Shown here: positions 37,929-46,455 of the stretch, piece after piece
Numbering within the stretch: position 1 is the first letter of the stretch
Layout: each line of letters begins with the position of its first letter
Source: Rhizobiaceae bacterium
Lineage (GTDB): Bacteria; Pseudomonadota; Alphaproteobacteria; Rhizobiales; Rhizobiaceae
Direction of reading: 5' to 3'
Assembly: GCA_019635775.1 (NCBI GenBank)
Contig: JAHBYU010000008.1
Coordinates: forward strand, 124,001-188,000
Length of the DNA stretch: 64,000 nucleotides
Notes under the pieces: generated by a model
Seen by the model: the letters and a program-made list of their open reading frames with translations, nothing else
Told to the model about the DNA's origin: nothing
Database searches by the model: none
Position numbers and translations under genes: made by a program

Positions 37929-38690
37929 ATGGATGCTTCAATGCCGCTTTCGCCAGACGAACTCGAACGCTACGCACGCCATATCGTTCTTCCCGAGGTC
38001 GGTGGAGCGGGCCAGCAGCGGTTGAAACGTGCGCGTGTGCTCGTGGTCGGCGCAGGGGGCCTTGGCTCCCCTGTCCTGCAATATCTGGCGGCGGCGGGCG
38101 TCGGCACGCTCGGCATCGTCGATGACGACCGCGTTTCGCTTTCCAACCTGCAACGGCAGGTAATTCATACAACCGGATCGGTCGGGCAATCCAAGCTCGA
38201 CAGCGCGAAGGTGTCGATCCTTTCGATCAACCCGAACGTAAGCGTTGAGTTACACAATCTTCGCCTTGATGCGGCCAATGCCGAGGCCCTTGTCGGACAG
38301 TACGACATCGTGGCGGACGGGACGGACAACTTCGCCACACGCTTTGCCGTCTCGGATGCCTGCGCCTCCGCAGGCAGGGCGCTGGTCCATGCATCGGTTT
38401 CCCGCTTCGACGGACAACTGACCGTCCTGAAGCCCTACGAGACGGGACCCGACGGGCTGCCAAACCCCTCCTACAGGGATATTTTTCCCGAACCACCACC
38501 TGACGGCCTCGTGCCGTCCTGCGCAGAGACCGGAGTCCTTGGTGCTCTCACAGGTGTGATGGGCACCTTGCAGGCCATGGAGGTGATCAAGCTGATCCTC
38601 GGCATCGGCGACCCACTGATCGGCCGGCTGCTGCTTTACGACGCTCTTTCGGCACGTTTCGATACGATCCGCTACAAGGCGCGTCAGTAG
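37929..38690 (+). CDS. MoeB/ThiF-like adenylyltransferase lacking zinc cysteines
   Basis: 253 aa of the E1-like superfamily. The Rossmann ATP site is VLVVGAGGLGSPVLQYLAAAG; also present are SNLQRQVIHTTGSVGQSKLD, DGTDNFATRFAVSDAC and the Cys-containing PSCAETGVLGALTGVMGTLQ. In E. coli MoeB zinc is held by PCYRC and a C-terminal CxxC; here the first region is PSYRD and the C-terminus ends RYKARQ, so no zinc site is visible. Expected role is activating MoaD- or ThiS-like sulfur carriers. Start 37929, or 37941. Confidence 0.82.
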   Translation: MDASMPLSPDELERYARHIVLPEVGGAGQQRLKRARVLVVGAGGLGSPVLQYLAAAGVGTLGIVDDDRVSLSNLQRQVIHTTGSVGQSKLDSAKVSILSINPNVSVELHNLRLDAANAEALVGQYDIVADGTDNFATRFAVSDACASAGRALVHASVSRFDGQLTVLKPYETGPDGLPNPSYRDIFPEPPPDGLVPSCAETGVLGALTGVMGTLQAMEVIKLILGIGDPLIGRLLLYDALSARFDTIRYKARQ

Positions 38691-38699
38691 CCATCAGGC

Positions 38700-39695
38700 C
38701 TAGAAACGGAACTTCATGCCCTGCTCCGGCATGACATAGCGAATACCGAGGCTGTTGGCGGCCTCCAACTCGCCCAGAATTTGCTGCGTCGGCAAATCGC
38801 CCTTCTTCAGCGAATATTTCACGTGGCTCACGACCACCGGAAGATCTGTCAGCGAGCCGGCTCCGGCCAGTGTCTCGAGTTCGCTCAGGGATTTCTGGAG
38901 CCATGCCGGCGTCAGGTGCCCGAAGAGAAACTTGTCTGGCTGCGCATTGACGTATGACACTTCGACGATGATGGCCTTCAGTCTGCCAGCCCTGACCCGC
39001 TCGGCGACGGCCGCCCAGACATCGTGCATCCGCGTGGACTTTTCCACCTCGTCCGGGCCCGTGTCGCCGAAGCAGAGAATTGCGTCCTCGCCGCTCTCGA
39101 TCAGGAACGCCGTGGATTCGGCCCCCGAATGCGAGAGCGGATAGGCCGTCACTTCCATGCCGGTATTTTCCAGCGTGCGCTTTTCGCCTGGCACAAGGTC
39201 GGTCAACGCATACTTCTTCAGTTGCGGTTCCTTCCCGCCGAAGGCGAAGTTCGGCCAGACCGCCCAGTTGAAATAATTGTCCTGAATGAGCGTAGTGACC
39301 GACGGCAATCCGTAGATCGGCTTCTTCTGATCATCCGGCGAGGCGATCACCAGTCCGGCAATGTGGTCCATATGCGCGTGGCTGATAAGATAGCCCTTGA
39401 TCTGCTCCGTCAGAACATGGCCGACACGGCTGTAAGGCGACTCCTCCGGCACAACAACGGAATCAAGCGCGCCTTTTTCATCTGCAACGCGCAGGCCGTT
39501 CACAAGAGAACCGGCATCGCAGGTTACGGCACGGTCGTCCCCGGCCGGCGCAATCATGAAGGCACTGAGATTGCCGTCCTCGATGCCGCCGCGCGCACCA
39601 AGCACAAGGACGTCGAATCCCTGCTCTGCCGCAATCGCCGGCGCGGCAGCGCACAATCCAACGGTGGCCAGAACAAGAAGGATTGGGGTTCTCAT
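38700..39695 (-). CDS. Periplasmic class II cyclic-nucleotide phosphodiesterase-like metallo-hydrolase
   Basis: 331 aa. A signal peptide (MRTPILLVLATVGLCAAAPA) is followed by the metallo-beta-lactamase fold of class II PDEs: VLVLGARGGIEDGNLSAFMI at the start, the metal motif ISHAHMDHIAGLVIA, and the late His and Asp positions in YPLSHSGAESTAF and CFGDTGPDE. The ATG at 39695 places the signal sequence. Class II enzymes hydrolyse cAMP or cGMP; the periplasmic location and lack of neighbours leave the substrate open. Confidence 0.82.
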   Translation of the reverse strand: MRTPILLVLATVGLCAAAPAIAAEQGFDVLVLGARGGIEDGNLSAFMIAPAGDDRAVTCDAGSLVNGLRVADEKGALDSVVVPEESPYSRVGHVLTEQIKGYLISHAHMDHIAGLVIASPDDQKKPIYGLPSVTTLIQDNYFNWAVWPNFAFGGKEPQLKKYALTDLVPGEKRTLENTGMEVTAYPLSHSGAESTAFLIESGEDAILCFGDTGPDEVEKSTRMHDVWAAVAERVRAGRLKAIIVEVSYVNAQPDKFLFGHLTPAWLQKSLSELETLAGAGSLTDLPVVVSHVKYSLKKGDLPTQQILGELEAANSLGIRYVMPEQGMKFRF

Positions 39696-39780
39696 GTCAT
39701 GGCTCCTTGGCTTTCGACTAGCAGACCGCCTGCGACATCCATAAGGACGCACTGTTGCAGCTCGACGTCAGCCCTGCCGA

Positions 39781-40782
39781 TCAGACACGCGAGGGAAGGA
39801 CACGGTCAGGCGGGCGGTGGCCATCCTGATAGGCACGGATGTTGATGATGACCTTGTCGCCCATGTCGATGCGGCCCTCTATGGTGGCCGAGCCCATGTG
39901 AGGCAGCAGCACTACCTTGCCGCTGGCCGCAAGCTTCAGCAGCTTCGGATTGATTGCCGGTTCCTGCTCGAAGACGTCGAGGCCCGCGCCTGCGATCTTT
40001 CCAGCCTGGAGAAGCTTTATCAGGGCGTCTTCGTCGATGATTTCGCCGCGTGCGGTGTTGACGATGTAGCTTGAGGGTTGCAGCAGGGCCAGACGGCGCG
40101 CGGACAGAAGATGGAACGTCGCAGGCGTCGAGGGGCAGTTCACGGAGATGATATCCATGCGAGCGAGCATCTGGTCGAGGCTTTCCCAGTAGGTTGCCTC
40201 CAGTTCGTCCTCCAGGCTTTCCATCACGCGCTTGCGGTTATGATAGTGGATCGACAGGCCGAACGCCTTGGCCCGGCGCGCGACCGCAGTGCCTATGCGA
40301 CCCATGCCTACGATGCCAAGGCGCTTGCCCCATATGCGCCTGCCGAGCATCCAGGTCGGCGACCAGCCGGCCCACTTCCCGTCGCTGCTCAACGCGTTGG
40401 CGCCTTCGACCAGCCTGCGCGGCACGGTCAGAATGAGGCCCATCGTCATGTCGGCGGTGTCCTCGGTCAGCACGTTGGGCGTATTGGTGACCGCAATCCC
40501 CCTGCTCCCGGCGGCGGCCACGTCGATGTGGTCCACCCCGTTGCCAAAATTGGCGATCAGCTTGAGGTTTTCGCCGGCCCCGGCGATCAGGTCGCTGTCG
40601 ATCCGGTCGGTGATTGTCGGAACAAGGACATCCGCCTCGCGCATTGCCGCCAGCAGTTCGTCACGGCTCATCGGATGATCGTCCACGTTCAGGCGCGCAT
40701 CGAAAAGTTCACGCATGCGGGTTTCGACCGGATCCGGCAATTTGCGTGTGATGACGACGAGAGGCTTTTTCCTGCCGGCCAT
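39781..40782 (-). CDS. D-2-hydroxyacid dehydrogenase (glyoxylate/hydroxypyruvate reductase type)
   Basis: 333 aa. It reduces glyoxylate or hydroxypyruvate with NAD(P)H by family inference. The nucleotide-binding motif is GIVGMGRIGTAVARRAKAFG, and the catalytic Arg, Glu and His lie in NTARGEIIDEDALI, GLDVFEQEPAINP and LLPHMGSATIEGR. Also typical is NFGNGVDHIDVAAAGSRGI. It is likely a single-gene unit. Substrate preference within the D-isomer family cannot be read from the sequence. Confidence 0.88.
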   Translation of the reverse strand: MAGRKKPLVVITRKLPDPVETRMRELFDARLNVDDHPMSRDELLAAMREADVLVPTITDRIDSDLIAGAGENLKLIANFGNGVDHIDVAAAGSRGIAVTNTPNVLTEDTADMTMGLILTVPRRLVEGANALSSDGKWAGWSPTWMLGRRIWGKRLGIVGMGRIGTAVARRAKAFGLSIHYHNRKRVMESLEDELEATYWESLDQMLARMDIISVNCPSTPATFHLLSARRLALLQPSSYIVNTARGEIIDEDALIKLLQAGKIAGAGLDVFEQEPAINPKLLKLAASGKVVLLPHMGSATIEGRIDMGDKVIINIRAYQDGHRPPDRVLPSRV

Positions 40783-40947
40783 TATTCCCTCAGCTTCGGT
40801 CCCGCTTCAGACCTCTTTAACCAAGAGAGGTGAAACTGGAAACAGGCCCCGGCCGGTTGCCTGTGTAACAAGCCGCTCAGCCGATGACAAAGAAAAAGGA
40901 TCGTCCGGATCGCAGATGCCGGACACAGCATTTTTAGAGGAACGAAG

Positions 40948-41517
40948 GTGTCTCGTGTTTCGCTTCTTCGCCTGAAACTCATCATATCTGTAAGCTTCGC
41001 GGTCGCGGCTGGCGTGGTCGCGCCGCAGGCATTGGCCGCGCCTACGGAACAATCGGGGACAACGAGCGCCCGGGTTGGACCGAGCGGCCTGCCGCTGCCA
41101 CGATTCGTAAGCCTCAAATCCGGCCGCGTGAACTCGCGCATCGGACCCGGCGTCAACTATTCGGTGGACTGGCTCTACCTGAAGTCCGGACTGCCGATGG
41201 AGATCATTCAGGAATATGACAACTGGCGGCGTGTACGCGACGCCGACGGATCGGAGGGCTGGATCAACCAGTCGCTGCTATCGGGACGCCGAACGGCAAT
41301 CGTTGCGCCCTGGCAGAAGGGCAAGGAAGCCAAGGTCGACCTTCTGTCCCGACCGGAAGAAAACGGGCGCGTGGTGGCGGTCGTGGAACCCGGCGCAATA
41401 GGCACGATCCGCAGTTGCGACGGCAACTGGTGCGAGGTGGCGTTCGGAGGACGCGCCGGCTGGATCAGCCAGTCCCAGGTCTGGGGCGCATACCCCGGAG
41501 AGCTGGTAAAGGATTGA
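40948..41517 (+). CDS. Exported SH3-domain protein
   Basis: 189 aa from the GTG at 40948 (AGAGGAACGAAG ahead of it). A signal peptide (LKLIISVSFAVAAGVVAPQ) precedes two bacterial SH3-like domains. The first contains SLKSGRVNSRIGPGVNYSV and DGSEGWINQSLLSG; the second CDGNWCEVAFGGRAGWISQSQVWG. Such domains bind peptidoglycan or peptides in the periplasm. The substrate is unknown. Convergent with irr. Confidence 0.85.
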   Translation: MSRVSLLRLKLIISVSFAVAAGVVAPQALAAPTEQSGTTSARVGPSGLPLPRFVSLKSGRVNSRIGPGVNYSVDWLYLKSGLPMEIIQEYDNWRRVRDADGSEGWINQSLLSGRRTAIVAPWQKGKEAKVDLLSRPEENGRVVAVVEPGAIGTIRSCDGNWCEVAFGGRAGWISQSQVWGAYPGELVKD

Positions 41518-41533
41518 TCTTTCTGGCCGTCTC

Positions 41534-41554
41534 GCGCGCCGTCTGACGGCGCGC
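41534..41554. terminator. Bidirectional hairpin between the SH3 gene and irr
   Basis: GCGCGCCGT-CTG-ACGGCGCGC, a perfect 9-bp stem, fills the gap between the convergent SH3 gene and irr. There is no clear T-run on either side. Confidence 0.55.
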
Positions 41555-41983
41555 TCAGCTACGCTTCGGGCGCAGGCGCACCACGATATCGACGTTCGCG
41601 ATTTCCATGCCTTCCGGGGGCTCCGGGAGGTTGGTCACGGAAACCGGGCCGGTTTCGATGTCGAAAACCCTGTTTTCACCCTCGACGAAGAAGTGATGGT
41701 GATCGGACGTGTTCGTGTCGAAATAGGTCCGCGCACCCTCGACCGCGAGAATCCGCAACAGTCCGGCATCGGTGAACTGGTGCAGCGAATTGTAGACGGT
41801 CGCCAGGGAAACCGGGACGCCGGCGGCGATCGCCTCTTCGTGAAGCTCCTCGGCCGAGAGGTGTCTGTCACCCTTCGCAAACAGCAATTCGGCCAACGCG
41901 ACGCGTTGCCGCGTCGGACGCAAACCCGCGTCGCGAACGCGCATGTCTATGGCGACCGCTTCCTTCCGGACCTTGTGATCCAT
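41555..41983 (-). CDS. irr: Iron response regulator Irr
   Basis: 142 aa, Fur family. Irr represses or activates genes according to heme and iron state in Rhizobiales. The winged helix is RPTRQRVALAELLF with LSAEELHEEAIAAGVPVSLATVYNSL; the family HHH motif appears in DTNTSDHHHFFVEGENRV. It lacks the N-terminal Gly-Cys-Pro heme motif of Bradyrhizobium Irr, as most rhizobial Irr proteins do. It is divergent from fabA. Confidence 0.92.
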   Translation of the reverse strand: MDHKVRKEAVAIDMRVRDAGLRPTRQRVALAELLFAKGDRHLSAEELHEEAIAAGVPVSLATVYNSLHQFTDAGLLRILAVEGARTYFDTNTSDHHHFFVEGENRVFDIETGPVSVTNLPEPPEGMEIANVDIVVRLRPKRS

Positions 41984-42056
41984 CCAATCCCGAACCCGTT
42001 ACGCCTGTTTCCCGCACCGTGCGAAGCCGCGAAATCAGGCAAATCCATGCCTTTAT

Positions 42057-42089
42057 GATATATTCTGTCGTGGCTATCCGATCAATAGC
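42057..42089 (-). promoter_or_regulatory. Candidate irr promoter with flanking palindrome
   Basis: On the minus strand TTGATC (42085-42080), a 17-bp spacer and TATATC (42062-42057) make a plausible promoter. A GCTAT-N7-ATAGC inverted repeat (42073-42089) covers the -35 box and could be an operator. Confidence 0.45.
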
Positions 42090-42117
42090 GGCACTTGGCC
42101 CGCCGCTTCGCTCCGGA

Positions 42118-42146
42118 TTGACCCCGGCAAGGCGGCGCGATAATCG
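42118..42146 (+). promoter_or_regulatory. Candidate fabA promoter
   Basis: TTGACC (42118-42123) with either GATAAT at 42139 (15-bp spacer) or TAATCG at 42141 (17-bp spacer). It lies about 100 bases upstream of fabA, in the shared irr/fabA intergenic region. Confidence 0.35.
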
Positions 42147-42240
42147 CTGACTTTGCTTTCCGCCTCGTTAGGGTTGTGATAGCTACGCAACGACAAAAGG
42201 GGCGGCTTTCTGGCGCCCGGAGGAACGGGAAGGCGAATTG

Positions 42241-42759
42241 ATGGCGGTTTCGAAGTCCAGCTACGGCTACGAGGAATTGCTGGCCTGCGCTCGCGGTGAA
42301 CTCTTCGGTCCCGGCAACGCACAGCTCCCCTATCCGCCAATGTTGATGTTCAACCGCATCACTGAAATCAGCGAAACAGGCGGCGCGTCCGACAAGGGCT
42401 TCATCCGAGCCGAACTGGATATCCACCGCGACCTCTGGTTCTTCCCCTGCCATTTCATCGGAGACCCTGTCATGCCTGGTTGCCTGGGCCTCGACGCCTT
42501 GTGGCAACTTACGGGTTTCTATCTTGGCTGGCTGGGCGAACCTGGCAAGGGACGCGCGCTTTCGACCGGCGAAGTGAAGTTCACCGGCATGGTGACGCCA
42601 GCCACCAAGACCGTAGAGTATGGCGTGGACTTCAAGCGCGTCATGCGCGGACGTCTCGTGCTCGGCATTGCCGATGGCTGGCTGAAAGCCGACGGCGAAA
42701 CCATATACAAGGCCACCGATCTCAGGGTCGGCCTGTTCAAGGAGGCAGCGTCCGGCTAA
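42241..42759 (+). CDS. fabA: 3-hydroxydecanoyl-ACP dehydratase/isomerase
   Basis: 172 aa. It dehydrates 3-hydroxydecanoyl-ACP and isomerises the trans-2 to the cis-3 double bond, starting unsaturated fatty acid synthesis. The hot-dog-fold active site His and Asp are seen in [20 protein letters not shown], with [14 protein letters not shown] at the front and [20 protein letters not shown] later. It heads fabA-fabB-fabI. Confidence 0.96.
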   Translation: MAVSKSSYGYEELLACARGELFGPGNAQLPYPPMLMFNRITEISETGGASDKGFIRAELDIHRDLWFFPCHFIGDPVMPGCLGLDALWQLTGFYLGWLGEPGKGRALSTGEVKFTGMVTPATKTVEYGVDFKRVMRGRLVLGIADGWLKADGETIYKATDLRVGLFKEAASG

Positions 42760-42790
42760 CGGTCGCGCCCAAGCGGCAAGGAGCTCCGAC

Positions 42791-44014
42791 ATGAGACGTG
42801 TGGTCGTTACCGGCCTTGGAATCGTGTCTTCTATTGGCGACAACGCCGAAGAAGTCTCGGCTTCGCTGTACGATGCAAAATCCGGAATCAGCTTTTCCGA
42901 AAGCTTTGCCGAACATGGCTTCCGTTGCCAGGTCTGGGGATCGCCGAAGCTCGACCCGACGCCGCTTGTCGACAGGCGCGCGGCGCGGTTCCTTTCGCAG
43001 GGCGGCATGTGGAACCATGTCGCCATGAAGCAGGCTATCGCAGATAGCGGTCTCGACGAGAGCGACGTTGCAGGCAACGAGCGCACCGGCATCATCATGG
43101 GCTCGGGCGGCCCATCCACCCGCACGATCGTGGAAGCCTCCGAGATAACGCTGAAGAACAACAGCCCGAAGCGGGTCGGCCCGTTCGCCGTGCCAAAGGC
43201 GATGTCATCCACCGCTTCGGCCACGCTCGCCACCTGGTTTAAGATCCACGGCGTCAACTATTCGATTTCGTCGGCATGCTCGACCTCGGCGCACTGCATC
43301 GGCAACGCCGCCGAAATGATCCAGTGGGGCAAGCAGGATGTGATGTTCGCTGGCGGCCACGAGGATCTCGACTGGACGATGTCGAACCTCTTCGATGCAA
43401 TGGGCGCCATGTCCACCAAGTTCAACGACCGGGCGTCGGTGGCGTCGCGCGCCTATGACGTAGATCGCGACGGCTTCGTTATCGCAGGCGGCGCGGGCGT
43501 GCTGGTGCTTGAGGAACTGGAGCGTGCGAAGGCACGTGGCGCGAAAATATATTGTGAACTGACCGGCTACGGCGCGACCTCGGACGGTTACGACATGGTC
43601 GCCCCCTCCGGCGAAGGCGCCATCCGCTGCATGCGCCAGGCGCTTTCGACGGTAAAGGCGCCTGTCGACTACATCAACACACACGGCACTTCGACGCCGG
43701 TAGGCGATTCCAAGGAGATGGGCGCCATACGCGAGGTGTTCGGCGACAAGATCCCGAACATCAGTTCGACAAAGTCGCTCACCGGCCATTCCCTTGGCGC
43801 CGCGGGCGTTCAGGAATCGATCTACTCGATCCTGATGATGCAGGGCGGCTTCATCGGCGAAAGTGCCCATATCGACAATCTCGACCCCGAATTCGAAGGC
43901 ATGCCTGTCGTGCGCAAGCGCATCGACAACGCCAGGATCGATACAGTCCTGTCGAATTCGTTCGGTTTTGGCGGCACCAACGCGACGCTGGTTTTCCAGC
44001 GCTACGTCGCATAG
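42791..44014 (+). CDS. fabB: Beta-ketoacyl-ACP synthase I
   Basis: 407 aa thiolase-fold condensing enzyme that elongates cis-3-decenoyl-ACP. The catalytic Cys is in [20 protein letters not shown] and the two His in [14 protein letters not shown] and [12 protein letters not shown]. The N-terminus [19 protein letters not shown] is typical. Only 31 bases follow fabA, so the operon is clear. Confidence 0.96.
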   Translation: MRRVVVTGLGIVSSIGDNAEEVSASLYDAKSGISFSESFAEHGFRCQVWGSPKLDPTPLVDRRAARFLSQGGMWNHVAMKQAIADSGLDESDVAGNERTGIIMGSGGPSTRTIVEASEITLKNNSPKRVGPFAVPKAMSSTASATLATWFKIHGVNYSISSACSTSAHCIGNAAEMIQWGKQDVMFAGGHEDLDWTMSNLFDAMGAMSTKFNDRASVASRAYDVDRDGFVIAGGAGVLVLEELERAKARGAKIYCELTGYGATSDGYDMVAPSGEGAIRCMRQALSTVKAPVDYINTHGTSTPVGDSKEMGAIREVFGDKIPNISSTKSLTGHSLGAAGVQESIYSILMMQGGFIGESAHIDNLDPEFEGMPVVRKRIDNARIDTVLSNSFGFGGTNATLVFQRYVA

Positions 44015-44025
44015 GAGGCCCGGCC

Positions 44026-44838
44026 ATGGGTCAGCTTATGCAGGGCAAGCGCGGCCTCGTCATGGGTGTCGCCAACGACCACTCCATCGCATGGGGCATT
44101 GCAAAGAAACTTTCCGAAGCTGGCGCCGAGCTCGCATTCACCTATCAGGGCGAAGCGTTCGGACGGCGGGTAAGGCCGCTTGCCGACCGGCTCGGCTCGA
44201 AATTCCTGTTGCCATGCGATGTCGAAGACAGCGCATCCATCACCGCGACTTTTGACGCACTCCGGCAGGAATGGGGTGGTATCGATTTTCTTGTCCACGC
44301 CATAGGGTTTTCCGACAAGAACGAGTTGAAGGGTCTCTACGCCGACACGACGCGCGAGAACTTCGTGCGCACCATGGTGATCTCCTGTTACTCCTTTACG
44401 GAATGCGCCCGCCATGCGGCGGCGCTGATGACGGCGGGCGGCACCATGATCACGCTGACCTATGCCGGTTCCGTTCGGATCATGCCGAACTACAACGTCA
44501 TGGGCATCGCGAAGGCCGGGCTGGAAGCAAGCGTCCGCTATCTGGCGAATGATTATGGTCCGAGGAACATCCGCGTAAACGCCATCTCGGCGGGCCCCAT
44601 CCGCACGCTTGCGGGCGCAGGCATTGCCGATTCACGCCAAATGTACTCTTACCAGCAGCGTAACTCGCCGCTTCGCCGCAACGTCTCGATAGATGATGTC
44701 GGCGGGTCCGCGCTCTATCTGCTTTCAGATATGTCGTCAGGCGTGACCGGCGAAATCCACTATGTGGACTCCGGCTACCACATCGTGTCCATGCCAACGC
44801 TTGAGGAACTGCATCGGTTCGACGAAGGCAGGGACTAG
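44026..44838 (+). CDS. fabI: Enoyl-ACP reductase FabI
   Basis: 270 aa SDR-type enzyme, the final reduction of the fatty-acid cycle. Seen are the start GKRGLVMGVANDHSIAWGIA, LTYAGSVRIMPNYNVMGIAK (with the Tyr-x6-Lys catalytic pair) and LASDM-like C-terminal SGVTGEIHYVDSGYHIVSMP. FabI enzymes are the known target of triclosan. It is 11 bases downstream of fabB. Confidence 0.95.
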   Translation: MGQLMQGKRGLVMGVANDHSIAWGIAKKLSEAGAELAFTYQGEAFGRRVRPLADRLGSKFLLPCDVEDSASITATFDALRQEWGGIDFLVHAIGFSDKNELKGLYADTTRENFVRTMVISCYSFTECARHAAALMTAGGTMITLTYAGSVRIMPNYNVMGIAKAGLEASVRYLANDYGPRNIRVNAISAGPIRTLAGAGIADSRQMYSYQQRNSPLRRNVSIDDVGGSALYLLSDMSSGVTGEIHYVDSGYHIVSMPTLEELHRFDEGRD

Positions 44839-44849
44839 ACTTCCCTTGT

Positions 44850-44875
44850 GCTTCGTCAGCCACCGTTGACGAAGC
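44850..44875. terminator. Bidirectional hairpin between fabI and the DUF922 gene
   Basis: GCTTCGTCA-N8-TGACGAAGC gives a perfect 9-bp stem between the convergent genes. It overlaps the last codons of the DUF922 gene. There is no T-run. Confidence 0.5.
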
Positions 44876-45464
44876 TCAGGATCAGCTGGTGCTGGGCACC
44901 CCCGTCGGAGAATTCGACACGATCGAAATCGCGGCTTCGCGCGCGTTGGGCCTGCGATATCTGCGCCAGCCTCTCGGTAAGCGTGGTCCTGATCTTTTTG
45001 CAGTTGGGATCGTTGGCCACCGAAAGCCCAACACTGTAGGCCTCTATCTCCCGGACCATTTCGACAATCATGTCGCCATGCACCCGCTCGTGCCGGCGAA
45101 CGCCTTCGAAGAAAGTCTTCCAGTTCGACGCAACCGGCTCGGAAAGCTTCTGTGAAGGCTTTGGCAGGGCATAGATGAGGATCAGCCGGGGTCGCGCGGA
45201 TACAAGTTTGCACGAGCCGTCCTGTTGAGGCTGATAGTCGCGTCGCCATGTCAGCTTGAAGTTGGTGAAGGCTATGGCGCGGCCGATACCGGCCTTCGGC
45301 CCGCGTTCGCCGATCGAGGCGTAAAGTTCCGGACCTGTGCGGCCGGTAATCGCATAATATTCGATCTGTTCGACGGGCTTCCAGTCGGCCATCGCCGCGC
45401 CCGATGCTAGAACGCTCGCGAGGGAAACGAGCAATGCGCAGAACAAACGGGTCGGTCGGCGCAT
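44856..45464 (-). CDS. Exported DUF922 protein
   Basis: 202 aa. A signal peptide (LFCALLVSLASVLASGAAMA) is followed by a DUF922 domain containing FFEGVRRHERVHGDMIVEMV, where HERVH resembles a zinc-protease HExxH-like site. Also seen is TNFKLTWRRDYQPQQDG. The ATG at 45464 shares its A with the rbsK stop (TGATG), so it is coupled to rbsK. The function is unknown; the protease-like motif is only suggestive. Confidence 0.85.
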   Translation of the reverse strand: MRRPTRLFCALLVSLASVLASGAAMADWKPVEQIEYYAITGRTGPELYASIGERGPKAGIGRAIAFTNFKLTWRRDYQPQQDGSCKLVSARPRLILIYALPKPSQKLSEPVASNWKTFFEGVRRHERVHGDMIVEMVREIEAYSVGLSVANDPNCKKIRTTLTERLAQISQAQRARSRDFDRVEFSDGGAQHQLILSFVNGG

Positions 45465-46372
45465 CAGGCGTTGCCCTTGGACAGCGCAGCATCGACTTCG
45501 TTCGCGTGCGGGATGGCCGGCTGCGCGCCCTTCTTCAGGCATGCGAGCGACCCTGCGGCGGCTGCGCGGCGAAGCGCCTCGTCCAGTGGAAGGCCGGCTG
45601 CCAGCCCGGCGCCGAAATAGCCGCAGAACGTATCGCCTGCGCCGACAGTGTCGACCGGCGTCACGTCGAGCGCAGGCACCGCGAGTTCATGTTCTGGCGT
45701 GGCGGCGATCACCCCGTCCGCGCCGAGTGTGACGATGATGGTCCGGCCCGTGCGGCCGGCGAAATCCCTCATGCGCGATTTCCTGTCGTCGCCCACCAGT
45801 TGCAAGGCGTCGGCGTATAGATCGAACTCGGTCTCGTTGGCGATGACAAAATCGGCCTCCGGCAGGAGTTTCGCCGCTTCGGCGCGAAAGGGTGCCGTGT
45901 TGAGAACGCTTGTGCCGCCGGCAGCCGCCACGGCCGAGAGCGTTGCCTCGATCGTCGCAAGCGGGATTTCGTGCTGGAGCAGCACAACCTCGTCTTCCGT
46001 GAAACGAGCCTTCGTGAGGTCGCCTGCCAGAACCGTATCGTTTGCGCCGGGTGCGACCACGATGACGTTCTCCCCTTTTTCATCCACGAATATCAACGCT
46101 ATGCCCGTTGCCGCCGCAGCTTCCCGCACGCCGGTCAGGTCAACTTTCGCTTCTTTCAGGCAGGCAAGCGCCTCGGATGCGAAGCCGTCCCTGCCGACTG
46201 CCCCGATCATGCGGGTCTGGCCTCCGGCGCGCGCCGCGGCCAGCGCCTGATTGGCACCCTTTCCGCCGGCCGAAGTCGAAAAGCCGCTGCTGCGCAGCGT
46301 CTCGCCGGGGCCGGGCAAGCGGTCCACATTTGCTATCAGGTCGAGATTGATGGAGCCTACGACAGTGATCAA
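45464..46372 (-). CDS. rbsK: Ribokinase
   Basis: 302 aa, PfkB family. It phosphorylates D-ribose. Signature 1 is GGKGANQALAAARAGGQTRM and signature 2 is DTVGAGDTFCGYFGAGLA with the catalytic Asp. The N-terminus VVGSINLDLIANVDRLPGPG and the NETEFDLYADALQ region also fit. It precedes a DUF922 gene and is separated from the Ada-like gene by a hairpin. Other PfkB sugar kinases are possible, but ribokinase fits best. Confidence 0.92.
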   Translation of the reverse strand: MITVVGSINLDLIANVDRLPGPGETLRSSGFSTSAGGKGANQALAAARAGGQTRMIGAVGRDGFASEALACLKEAKVDLTGVREAAAATGIALIFVDEKGENVIVVAPGANDTVLAGDLTKARFTEDEVVLLQHEIPLATIEATLSAVAAAGGTSVLNTAPFRAEAAKLLPEADFVIANETEFDLYADALQLVGDDRKSRMRDFAGRTGRTIIVTLGADGVIAATPEHELAVPALDVTPVDTVGAGDTFCGYFGAGLAAGLPLDEALRRAAAAGSLACLKKGAQPAIPHANEVDAALSKGNA

Positions 46373-46380
46373 GGAAAGCC

Positions 46381-46397
46381 TCCCGGTTTTGCCGGGA
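46381..46397 (-). terminator. Hairpin between the Ada-like gene and rbsK
   Basis: TCCCGG-N5-CCGGGA (46381-46397); on the minus strand a T-containing tail follows. It lies after the Ada-like gene and before rbsK, but the T-run is poor. Confidence 0.4.
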
Positions 46398-46455
46398 AGC
46401 TAGACCGTTTCAAAGCCGGAATGAAGCGTTTCCGTCGGGCGCAGCAAACCAGGCA

